Source: Heterohyrax brucei
Taxonomy: Eukaryota > Chordata > Mammalia > Hyracoidea > Procaviidae
NCBI GenBank assembly: GCA_028571685.1
Contig: CM053141.1
Coordinates: forward strand, 56,852,333-56,916,332
DNA: 64,000 nt
Direction: 5' to 3'
Positions 33,493-43,617 of this stretch are shown here, one piece after another. Under the pieces are notes generated by a model. That model worked only from the letters and a program-made list of their open reading frames with translations, did not search any database and had not been told where the DNA came from. Position 1 is the stretch's first letter. Each line of letters starts with the position of its first letter. A program made the position numbers and the translations under genes.

Positions 33493-35870
33493 CTGTCCCC
33501 AAAAGAATTGGTACACATTCAACCATTTCAGAAAGTAGCATATAATCAAAATCAGAAGATACTGAACAAAGAACCAAGCTGCACTGAAGGTATTAGTGAA
33601 AAACAAGGTTCCAGGAATTGACAAAATATTAACTGAGATGTTTCAGCAAACAAATGTGTTATATATGCAACTGTGTCTCCCAAAAACTTGTATTATAATT
33701 TCCAACCTCTATGCCTAAGGCTATAATCTGATTTGGGAATGGGTTATCCGCTATGTTGACCCAGGATTAAAGTGGGATATATCTTGAGTCACCACCTCAT
33801 TACTAGAAGGTATGACTCAAGTCACCACCCTCACTCAGTCACTGCCTTATCACCCTTACTTAAATCACTCCCTCACTTGAGTCATACCTTTGTCTTATGA
33901 GAGATAAAAGGAGAGAGAATCAAACACAAAGAGGGACCTCAGTACCACCATGAAGAAGAGACAGGAGTGGAGCAGTGTCTCTGCACTGAGAACCCAGGGT
34001 CTCTACACTGAGAACTTTCTAGAACCAGGTGACGTAGAAAGAGACTTGTAACACTGGAGACAGCACAAGATGATGAGAAGTGGCAGCAGAGAAACGGGGA
34101 CAGTAGAACTGGAGCCTTATGCAAGATTGTCCAGGAGTTGACGCACGGAATGAGAGAGACCTGAGTGCCTTTGGGCAGAGACTTTCTGGTGGCGGAGGGT
34201 GCCTCTGAGCACTTAGTGATGAACCTAAGGAGCTTTGCAACACTTGCTTGAGTAGGGCAGAAGCTACTCTGAGGAGCTAAGGACCAGATAAAGGCCAGCT
34301 GTGGACACAGCTGAGAAGAGGCTGTCTTGATCAGTATGGGTTTTCCTCTAGTGCCTACAGGGAAAGCCGTCCCTGTGAGCTCTGTGTTTGCTCTGCATTT
34401 GCACTTCTAGCCTCCTGAACTATGAGAAAATAAATCTCAGTTTGTTAAAACCATCTCCTTTTGGTGTTTTTGTCACAGCAGCACTAGATAACTAAGAACA
34501 GGATGCAATACTAGAAACACTCACTTGTCTATGCCAAGAAATTTGTAAGACAGCTACCTGGCCAGTTTACTGAAAGATCTTCCTATTTTGCCCATTCCAA
34601 AGAAAGGTGATCTGGCAGAATGCTGAAACTATCAATTTCACTCACAAGAAACTATGCCTGAAGATAATTCAAAAGCAGTTGCAGCAGTACCTCAACAGGG
34701 AAATGCTAGGAATTCAAGTCAGATTCAGAAGAGGATGTGGAACCAAAGTTATTATTGGTGATGTTAGATCGATCTTGGCTGAAAGCAGAGAATACAGAAA
34801 GAGGTTTATCTGTGTTTTATTGACTACACAAAGGCATTCAGCTGTGTGGATGGTAAATTATGGATAATACTGTGAAGAAGCAGAACTCCCACTGACCAAG
34901 AAGCAATCATTCAAACAGAACAAGGGGACACTGCGTGATTTAAAATCAGGAAAGTTGTGCCTCAGGGCTGCATCCTTTCACCATACTTCCTGAGTCTGTA
35001 TGCTGAGCAGGTAATGTGAGAATCTGAAGTATGTGAAGAAGAATGTGTGATGAGGAGTGATGGATGTCTCATTTATAACCTGCAAAATGCAGGAGACACA
35101 ACCTTGCTTGCTGAAAGTGAAGAAAACTTGTAGTCCTTACTGATGAAGGTTAAAGGCTATAGTCTACCATATGGATTAAACGTCATCATAAAGAAAGCCA
35201 AAATCCTCATAAATGAGCCAATACACAGCATCATGATAAATGGAGAAAAGATCAAAGTTGTCAAGTATTTCAGTTTACTTGGATTCACAGTCAACACCCA
35301 TGAAAATAGCATCCAAGAAATCAAACAATATATTGCACTGGGTAAATCTGCAAAAGACATCTTTATTTAAAATGTTGCTCAACAAGATGTCACTTTGAGG
35401 ACTGAGTTGAGCCTGACCCACATGATAGTATTTTCAGTTGCCTCACATGTATGCAAAATCTAGACAACAAATAAGGAAGACCAAAGAACTGATGCCTTTG
35501 AATTACAGCATTGGTGAAGAATATTGAATATACTATGGACTGCCAGAAAAAAACAAACTAATATGCCTTGGAAGAAGTACAGGCAGAATGTTCTTTCAAA
35601 GGGAAGAAGGTAAGACCTCATTTTAGGAACTTAGACATATGAGCAGGAAGGACCAGTCGCAGTGGAAGGACATCATGTTCGGCAAAGTAGAGAGTCAGCA
35701 AAAAAGAGAAAGACACTCACTGAGATGGATTGACATAGTGGCTGTAACCATGGAATCAAAGACAGCGGCAATTGTAAGGCTAGCACATGACCAGGCAGTG
35801 TTTTGTTCTACTGTACATAGGGTTGTCATAAGTTGAAACTGACTTGATGGCACCTAAGAACAAGGATAAC
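33493..35870 (+). mobile_element. sense RTE, 5'-truncated, split by an LTR
   Basis: RTE sequence at 33493-33656 continues at 34501-35870 once the LTR is removed. It starts within the region before the reverse transcriptase and runs to the 3' tail. Frames at 34607-34867 and 35143-35370 are RT remnants. The Tyr-Ala-Asp-Asp box near 35082-35100 is degraded. Confidence 0.85.
33657..34500 (+). mobile_element. long solo LTR in the RTE
   Basis: 844 bp starting TGTTAT and ending AACA, related at both ends to the 519-bp LTRs but longer. 33785-33895 contains degenerate repeats of an 'agtcacc' unit, and a G/A-rich middle extends it. Flanks 'aaatg' and 'ggatg' may be a decayed duplication. Confidence 0.75.
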
Positions 35871-35881
35871 AATTTTGACAG

Positions 35882-35985
35882 AAGCTGACTGCCACATCCT
35901 TCTCCCATGGAGTGCCTGGTGGGTTCAAATCACCAGTCTTCTGTCAGTAGCCAAGCACTTAACTGCTGTGCTACCAGGGCTCGTA
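35882..35985 (-). mobile_element. antisense AfroSINE head half
   Basis: Variant block 'gccacatccttctcccatg' and head 'gctaccagggctcg'. Confidence 0.7.
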
Positions 35986-35992
35986 CTTTTAG

Positions 35993-36165
35993 GGACCAAA
36001 TCTGTTGTCATGGAATCAATTCCATCTTCTGACTAAAAGTGACTCTATAGGACTAAGCAGAACTGCCCTATAGAGTCTCTAAGGAGCGGCTGGTGGAAAT
36101 GAACTGCCAATCTTTTAGTTAATGGTCAAACTGTCACCCAGTGAACCACCAGAGCTCCTCTTCTG
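35993..36165 (-). mobile_element. antisense AfroSINE
   Basis: Tail 'catggaatcaattcca', body 'agagtctctaaggagcgg', head 'gaaccaccagagctcc'. Confidence 0.78.
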
Positions 36166-36171
36166 GGGACA

Positions 36172-36232
36172 ACAAAACTCAAACCTGCTGCAGTGAAATC
36201 GATTTCAACTCATAGCAACCATAGGGAATATA
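36172..36232 (-). mobile_element. AfroSINE tail fragment, antisense
   Basis: 'gtgaaatcgatttcaactc' tail only, then RTE sequence. Confidence 0.55.
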
Positions 36233-36249
36233 GATATTTATTTGAGAAT

Positions 36250-36925
36250 TTTTGAAAAAAAAATCCTCATAACTGGACTGGTAAACAATATCACGATAAA
36301 TGGAGAAAACATTGAGATTGTCAAGGATTTCATTTTACTTGGTTCCACAATCAGCACCCGTGGAAGCAGCAGTCAGGAAATCAAAAGACACATGGCACTG
36401 TGAAAATCTGCTGTAAAGGACATCTTTAAAGTACTGAAAGTGAAGATGTCACCTTGAAGACTAAAGTGAGCCTGATACAAGCCATGGTATTTTCAGTTAC
36501 ATCATATGCATGCAAAAGTTGGACAATGAATAAGGAAGACATAAGAACTGATGCCTTTGAATTGTTGGGGAAGAATATTGAATGTGCCGTGGGCTGTCCA
36601 AAGAACAAACAGATCTGTTCTGGAAGAAGTACAGAGTACTCTTTCGAAGCAAAGATGGAGACACTGCATCTTACATACCTTGGACATGTTGTCAGGAGGG
36701 ATCATTCCCTGGAGAAGGACATCATGCTTGGTAGGGTGAAGGATCAGTGAAAAAAAGGAAAACTCTCAACGAGACGGATTGACATTGGTGTCTGCAACAA
36801 TGCCCTTTAGCATAAAAACAATTGCGGGCATGGCAAAGGACCAGGCAGTGTTTTGTTCTGTTGTGCCTAGGGTTGCTATGACCTGGAACCAACTTGACAG
36901 CACCAAATAACAGCAATAACATCTG
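36250..36925 (+). mobile_element. sense RTE 3' fragment
   Basis: Begins in the region after the RT domain ('cctcataactggactgg') and ends with the RTE tail 'cagcaccaaataacagca'. The frame 36454-36750 encodes the conserved C-terminal stretch of the RTE protein with Cys and Trp residues kept. Confidence 0.85.
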
Positions 36926-36962
36926 AGAATTTTTTGTTCTATTTACATAGTTGTTTTTGTTT

Positions 36963-37005
36963 TTGTTGTAGTTGCCATCGATTCAGTTCTGACTCATGGT
37001 GGGGA
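36963..37005 (-). mobile_element. short AfroSINE tail fragment
   Basis: 'gttgccatcgattcagttc' tail motif only. Confidence 0.5.
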
Positions 37006-37042
37006 AAAAATTAGAAATGCACTTGTTGATCAAGATTTTAGG

Positions 37043-37218
37043 CCAGTTCAGAAACTCTAGTAGCACAGTGGTTAAGTGTTACAGCTGTGAACTCCAAGGT
37101 TGGCAGTTCAAGTCCAATCAGACCCTCCTTGGAAACCTGTGGGGCAGTTCTGCTCTGTCCTATAGGGTCCCTGTGAGTCAGAACTGACTCAGTGGCAATG
37201 GGGTTTTGGTTTGGTTTC
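37043..37218 (+). mobile_element. AfroSINE, well preserved
   Basis: Complete head to tail with 'gtgagtcagaactgact' and a 'ttttggtttggttt' end. Confidence 0.9.
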
Positions 37219-38213
37219 TAAAACAGCAATCAGCATATTCATCCCTAGCAGATGGGCCTACACCTTAGAGGAGTCTATGGCAGTGGGGGACAGATACTGC
37301 ACCCTTACTGGGTGACTGTTGTAGTCTGTCCTTATGCCTGTCAACAGTGATATGGAGAAAGATACCAAGTACAACCATGTCACTATTCGTATTCGAATAA
37401 AAGAAAAGGTGCAATCAAAGGGCGTTCACAGGATGACTCAGGTGCCAGCAAAGGGTAAATAGTGAATCCCTCTGTCTCCTAGTTTAGCTGGCCACACTTC
37501 TTGTTCTTGGTGAGATGGGTGGGTTGAGGCCAAGATATTCTGGGGATAGAAGTGGCTTGGTGAAACTTCAAATGAAATGTCTTGAGCATGTAGCCCCAGA
37601 GGCTGCAGATAGCTACTGTGCTGAATTATTCACTCTGACTTTTAATGTGTACCTTCCTCCCATTTCAATTACTTGAGATTTTTCTAGAAAATTGGATGTG
37701 GGAATTTGCTCACTCCAACTGCTTGGTAATAATCTTGTCTGAATAGTAAACTCAGCATGGGTTGACTCCCTAACAAGCCAGAGAGATGGCAAAAGAATTC
37801 AGAGGAGTTGCTCTCCCCTGTGGTGAAGCCCAGGAAGCTGTTTATACAAAATGATACTGTTTATTTATTGGTGAGAATTTTGTTCTATTTATGCACTGCA
37901 GAAAAAATTAATGTCTCTCTTAATCAAGATCTGAAGGCACTTTTTAAAATAGCACCCAGCTTTTTCTTCAATGCTTTGACCACCTTCTAGTGAGACCATG
38001 AAAATGCTTTTATGCATTTTTGTGCTTTGGACATTCAAGTTGCTTCTTAAGTTCTCTCCACCTCCGGGACTTTTCATCATGGACAATTTGAGAAGACTTG
38101 GCCTCCAGTGACTTATCATTAGCAAGTCAGAATCTCCTTGTACTTAATTTCCCCTTTTTCTAGGGATCACACACTTTCCAACAGTTTTATTCTTCTCATT
38201 GTGCTTATCGTGT
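37219..38213. other. about 1 kb unique DNA, no gene seen
   Basis: No recognised repeat. Frames at 37808-37990 and 37889-38125 lie on opposite strands and have no recognised similarity. Confidence 0.4.
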
Positions 38214-38376
38214 GCCCAAACTCCAAAAGTGCAGTTCTGTCAGCCAACTCACAGTGACCCTACAGGGCAGAGTAGAATTGCCCCATAGAGTTTTCAAGGA
38301 GTGCCTGGCAGATTTGAACTGCCAACCTTTTGGTTAGCAGACATAACACTTAACCACTGCGCCACCAGTGTTTCCC
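38214..38376 (-). mobile_element. antisense AfroSINE
   Basis: Full body with 'gaattgccccatagagtt' and 'ggttagcagacataacact'. Confidence 0.88.
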
Positions 38377-38463
38377 GGCATAGTAAATGAGGAAACAGCA
38401 GTGAGCCAGAGAAGAGGATTTTTGGCCTTAAATGTAGCATGTTCTAGAGCAATCAGGTAATTC

Positions 38464-38621
38464 AGAACCTATCCAGACTGCTAGTGAGTCAATCCTGACT
38501 CATAGAGACCCTATCACACTGAGTAGAACTGCCCCATAGAGTTTCCAAGGAGTAACTGGTGGATTCAAATTGCCAGCCGTTTGGTTAGTAGCCACAATAC
38601 TTAACTGCTACACCACCAAAT
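38464..38621 (-). mobile_element. antisense AfroSINE
   Basis: Full body with 'gaactgccccatagagttt' and 'ccgtttggttagtagcc'. Confidence 0.88.
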
Positions 38622-38832
38622 ATTTTAGTGCTTCAGGGATATTTTAGAAGAAAAAGTAATAATCAAGACCTTGTTACCAATGCTTCAAAACTGAAATTGC
38701 AAATTCATGATGCAAATAGGCCTAAAGCAATTGAAAAGTTTCACTTGAACTTGGTCCCCAGCGGTTTCCATCTCAGAAGGTGAAAGGAGGATAAACATCT
38801 GTCAACACAGTGCTTACACCGACCTCTTCCCC

Positions 38833-38995
38833 TACCTAATGATCCACTGCTGTGGGGTTGGGTCTGACTCATAGCCACCCTGCAGGTCTGAGCAGCACCG
38901 TCCATGGAGTTTCCAGGGAGCACCTGGTGGATTTCCACCGCTGACCTTTTGGTTAGCAGATGTAGCGCTTAAGTCCCTGTGTGATCAGGGTTTAA
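38833..38995 (-). mobile_element. antisense AfroSINE
   Basis: Body 'catggagtttccagggag' and 'gaccttttggttagcag'. Confidence 0.85.
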
Positions 38996-39274
38996 GCTGC
39001 TTGTAAGCCAGGTAAGTATACATCCATTCCTGAAGCAGTCATAAGACAGACTCCTTTTTTTTTTCCTCTCCCCGTGGCTAGCTAGGAGGTTGCAAGTGTG
39101 CTTTCTTTTTATATTTTGAAATTTACACATTCAGCCCAAAGAGCCTGAATCGGAGGTTATAATGAATATTTGTTTGTGAGTGTCAGACTTCTCCGGGGGC
39201 CATGTCTCCGTTATTCTCAGGCCATACCATTTGGCAAAATGATCCCCATACTGTATCTGTGTGCGCGTGTCTAC
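38996..39274. other. no gene seen
   Basis: T-run at 39054-39064, otherwise unassigned. Confidence 0.35.
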
Positions 39275-39760
39275 GTGTGGGTGTGATTTTTATTATCTAC
39301 CGCTGTGTAACAAATTATCCCCAAACTTAGTGTCTTAAGATAAGCCTGTGATTTCACAGTTCTGGTAAAGAATCTGGGCACAAATTTGCAATTTCCTCAA
39401 GATGTATCGTAAGACTGCAAGCGGGGTGTTGGTGAAGGTTCTGCTAAGGGGCAGGGTGTGGAGCATTTACTTCTAAGCACTCTCTTGTGGACGTTGGTCC
39501 TAACTGGCTGTTGGATGGAGACAGTAGTTTCTAGCCACATGCCTCTCCCTAGGGGTCTCACGACACAGTAACTAGCTCCCCTCAGAGCGAGGGGTCTGAG
39601 AGAAAGAGAAGCAGCCGGAGCAAGATGATGTCAGTTCGAAGCTCAGAATGACATCCCATCACTTTTGCTGATTTCTATTCATTAGCAAGGGGAAGAGATT
39701 ATACAAGCTCATTGAAAACAGGAGACAGGGCCAATGAAGGCCATCTTAGAGGCTGTCTGT
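39275..39760 (-). mobile_element. ancient antisense MLT1-like LTR
   Basis: 'gtgtaacaaattatcccca' and 'gatttcacagttctgg' followed by 'gaatctgggcacaa' are antisense landmarks of old MaLR LTRs. Boundaries are approximate. Confidence 0.6.
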
Positions 39761-39765
39761 CACGG

Positions 39766-40033
39766 GAATTAAGACAGACTAGGAAGAAAGGCCTGGTGAT
39801 CTACTCCTGAAAATTAGCCAATTACAACTCTATAAACTGCAACAAAATATTGTCCTATGCAAGGCTGGAAGATGAGCATCCTAGATGGCAAGACATTCAA
39901 AATACTCAGTGGTTTCAGTAATGACCTCAAGTGTCCCAAGAATTACAGATTGTTGGACTAGGCAACATTTTGTTGTATTGTGCAGGGGGTTGCCATGAGT
40001 TGGAGCTGACTCAGTGATAACAACAACCCACAG
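39766..40033 (+). mobile_element. RTE deletion derivative
   Basis: 5' RTE block ('aagacagactaggaagaaa' to 'ggcaagacattcaaaatac') joined to the 3' tail ('gggggttgccatgag' to 'gataacaacaaccc') without the coding body. Compare 17316-17514. Confidence 0.65.
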
Positions 40034-40637
40034 GGTGTACCACTCAGCCTGGGAAATCGTCTTGCTATTTCTATGGCCACAGTTAATTTGTTCATGGAAG
40101 GGCTTATGACCCAAGCTAGGTCAATGACACTTATCCTGCAAAATCTGATTAGAATGCTTGAGAAAGGGACCTCTCTCTCCACTGTAGGATATAAGCTTGG
40201 AGTTTCAGTGGTTACTTTTGATGCCATCTGGGGGAAAAGACTTTGAAAACAAGGCCTTCATAGAGGAAAGTGTGACCACAAGATAAAAGTAAAACATTCC
40301 TGGCTTCATTGTGTGAATATCTGGATTCAAGTATCTAGAGTCAGTCCTGTCCCTGAACTTGCCTGTTTCATGACCCAATTACAAACAAAACAAATGAAAA
40401 ATGTCCTTTTTTTTTTTTTTTTGGCTTAAGCTATCTCAAGTTAGGTTTCTTTCATTTGCTACTGAAATATACTGATCTGCAGATGCAGCACAATAAAGAT
40501 ACTGTAATTACATTTCTTAAATTCTGTCTGATAAAAAAGAATCAGCAAAAGTTTAGTGTTAGTCTGTGTTGATATACCAAATCATTTCGTACTTCAGTAG
40601 TAAATTATTAACTCAGTGCCTTAAATCAGGATGTCCT
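40034..40637. other. unassigned, with (T)n run at 40405-40422
   Basis: 40060-40180 may be an old repeat ('acccaagctaggtcaatga'), not identified. No coding signal. Confidence 0.35.
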
Positions 40638-40822
40638 AGGACAGCACAATTAAGTGCTTGACTAAATGAAAGTTTGGGAATTCAAATACACCTGAAGGTG
40701 CCTTGGAAGACAGGCCTGGCTATCCGCTTCTAAAAGTTCATAGTTTTAAAAACATTATAAAACATTTCTACTCTGCACATAGTGGATTGAGTAGGAATCA
40801 ACTCAATAGCAACTAACATCAA
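40638..40822 (+). mobile_element. AfroSINE, variant body, decayed
   Basis: 'ggcctggctatccgcttct' block and tail 'gtaggaatcaactcaatag'. Confidence 0.75.
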
Positions 40823-40984
40823 TAATTTATTAAATCTACTGGGCCAGAGCAATCAGGGGGTTTCAATTCACTTGTCCTTAGTCTTTGCTTCATTACAACA
40901 GCATGTGGAGTAATTGCCTGTTTCCCTTCAGATGTTCAGCTGTCTGATGAACATGGATTTGAGAAGTAGTGTTGCCCTGAATCA

Positions 40985-41195
40985 GTGTTTCTCAACACTG
41001 ATTTGACAGTGACTGGAGACATTTTGCAGTTGTCACAACTAAGGACTAAATGGGGTGGAAAGTTGCTACTGGCGTCCAATAGGAAGAGCCCAAGGATGTT
41101 ACTAAACATCCTCAATGTACAGGAAAGCCCATTACAACAAAGAATAATCCAGCCTGAAGTGTCAGTAGTACTGAGGTTGAGAAACCTTTGCCCCA
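40985..41195. mobile_element. MER20-like hAT element
   Basis: Near complete, with 'gtgtttctcaacactga' and 'gaggttgagaaacct' ends and internal 'ctggagacattttgcagttg' and 'gttactaaacatcctcaatg'. This matches my memory of the MER20 hAT-Charlie consensus. Confidence 0.75.
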
Positions 41196-41440
41196 AACCA
41201 TCTGTGGGTACCTTAGCAAATTACCAGAGATTGCATTAGTTGTTTCTGGTTAAGCAGTAACTCAAAAGGGTCGAGCTTGAACGTGTTAGAGTGTGTTGGT
41301 TTGGAGAAGACTTCATTCTGCCCAATGTGTTAGGTCCTAAAACTTGCTCAAAAGAGAATGGGTTCTTAATAGTTTTCAATAATTACTCAGAATTAGATTC
41401 CCTGGCCGTAGAAGGACTGCCAATTAAATTCTCAAACTCA
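41196..41440. other. no gene seen
   Basis: No recognised repeat. Confidence 0.35.
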
Positions 41441-41775
41441 TCCTAGAAAAAGCACTACATACCTCATTGCTGAGCATCACCAAAGCCACCTTTGAAGTAC
41501 TTCCCTTTGGAAGCTATACACCAATGCCAGGACCTAGTCCACCTTTCAAAGGACTTTTGAAACTCCTCTTTTAGAATGGTCATCAGAGATGTCGTCATAT
41601 TACCCTTGATGTTCTGAATGTCATCAAAATGTTTTCCTTTCAGTATTTCCTTTATCTTGAGGGAAAGAAAGATTAATTGGGGGCTGGATCAGGTGAGCGA
41701 GGGAGAGTATTCCAGTACAATTATTTGCTTACTGGCCAAAAACTCCCCCATGGACAACTATACAATTAAATTCTT
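41441..41775 (-). mobile_element. mariner-type transposase relic
   Basis: On the minus strand, 41760 down to 41455 encodes a decayed C-terminal stretch of a mariner/Tc1 superfamily transposase. It shows a Tyr-Ser-Pro-x-Leu motif at the third catalytic region, then an acidic/basic helix, then Arg-Trp...Trp-His-x-Cys-Ile-Ala-Ser-x-Gly-x-Tyr-Phe near the C terminus. A stop interrupts the catalytic region. Terminal inverted repeats were not found. The transposase would cut and paste its own element. This copy is inactive. Confidence 0.7.
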
Positions 41776-42433
41776 GAACTTGCCATAGTGCTACCATGTG
41801 CAATGGCCATTCTAGAAATAGTCTGGTGTTGGTGCAAAGCTTTCTGAGGAGAGTGCTTCAAAGGTGCCTGCAGTGATAGCCAGCAATGAGGTAGCAGAAC
41901 TTAGAACAATTAGGTTTGAGGACTTAATTGTCAGACCTCATTGTATGCACATCCTTTGTTCAGGTTCTCTCAGGGGAATCTGGGGTGCTGAGTAAGGAAA
42001 GAAAATGCTTTAGGATCCCATTCATGGGATCTGGTTTTGCATTAAGCTCATAGACACAGATCCACATACAGATTCTGATTTTAAAGACAAAGGTCTTTAT
42101 CTACTAGCTGAAAAACAGGTCAGTTAGTATTTTAATTTATGACATTAAAATCAGAATGGAAAACCCAGAAATACAGACATAATTCTGCTCTTCCTACTAG
42201 TAAGAGATGTAGTTTTTGAAAACCAAAAGTTACTTAGCTTTCCTTCTGTGCCTTCTTGGAGATACAATTTGAGCCCTGTTATAGTATTTCTGTTAATAGA
42301 AACATGTTCTTTCATCTGTTTATCCACTTATTTGATAAAAGCTTGCGTATTCCACACAAGCATCTAGCATACAGAGAGTATTCAACACGCCTTATATTAT
42401 CCTTTCTTATGTAAGAGTCTCTAGTCACCGGTT
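41776..42433. other. no gene seen
   Basis: May contain more of the mariner relic up to about 41870. The rest has no recognised repeat. Confidence 0.35.
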
Positions 42434-42645
42434 ATGGGAATCCTTTGGTGGTGCCAACAGTTAACAGTCCTGGGTGCTAATTGAAAGACTCGAGGCTTGA
42501 ATCCAGCCAGAAGTACCTTAAAAGAAAGTCCTGGCCATCTACTTCTAAACAATCAGTTACTGAAAACCTCATGGAGCCCAATTCTACTGTGAGGCACATG
42601 GGGTCACCAAAAGTCAGAATGGACTCAGTAGGAACTGGCTTGATC
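42434..42645 (+). mobile_element. AfroSINE, variant body
   Basis: Head 'gaatcctttggtggtgcca', block 'tcctggccatctacttcta', tail 'agaatggactcagtagg'. Confidence 0.82.
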
Positions 42646-43354
42646 TCCAATAATAGATTATCACACCTGGGCCTTCTGCAGACGGGACCGTCCTGTCTGA
42701 GGTCCCAGGGCTGCCCCACACAGTAGCTGCAGGTTGTATCGAGGATGAAGCAGCATATAAAGAGGCCAGTGAGGGCTAGACTCCAGAACAGTGCCTCTAC
42801 TCAGTCTGTTCTTGGGCAGCAGCTGTGGTCATCAAACATGCTGACCACTGGACAATTCCTACTCCCTGTGGAGCTCCACCCCTCCAGAGGAGATGCCCCT
42901 ATCCTTGGGAGAAGCTGGTGGAGGCTGTTTACCGAGTGTCCTACCTAAAAACTCCACTGGCTATTTGACAGATGTTTCAACCTACATGCAGATGTCACTG
43001 AGCTCCTGGAGCCCAGGTGTTATTGTAGGTTTCCATTACTCACATCTACAGCTGGGGTTCCTAGGTAGTATAATTATCATTTCAGCAAAGCCCTATTAAG
43101 TCTTACTACCCAACCATAAAAAACATAGCAGGTACTTATTAGCCCCTGACACATAATCAAAGACAAATTACATACACACTGTGCTAAGAGAAGGCACCTG
43201 TGTCTTCCACTTCATCTCTGTTGTTGCCTTTGTGTTTTACTGCAGGGTAATTATTTGGAAAACAGAGCTGGGATGTTGTGCTTCTTTACTTACAGTTAAT
43301 TATTAGCTAAGATGCTCACCAGAAAGGTGAGTGAAAGGAGCCTCATTCCCCCTC
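42646..43354. other. about 0.7 kb unique DNA, no gene seen
   Basis: Short frames at 42745-43099 are not recognisable and lack splice support. Confidence 0.4.
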
Positions 43355-43542
43355 AGGTTGACTGACACACAGTAACTCATGTGTGTCAGACAAAACCAGC
43401 CCCATAAGGTTTCCAGTGGCTGAGATCTTTCAGCAGTAGACCACCAGGTCTTTCTTCTTAGGAGATTCTGGATGGATTCAAACCAGCAACCTTTCTGTTA
43501 GTGGATGAACAGTTGGCCATTTATGCCACCCAGAGGTGCTGA
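43355..43542 (-). mobile_element. antisense AfroSINE, long-body type
   Basis: 'catgtgtgtcagacaaaac', 'gaccaccaggtctttcttc', head 'gccacccagaggtgctg'. Confidence 0.82.
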
Positions 43543-43617
43543 GTGAAAGGAAACACCCCACAGTGAAAGGTAAGGTCTGAGAAGTCAAGCATAATGACTC
43601 AAATCCCAGAAAGGTGT

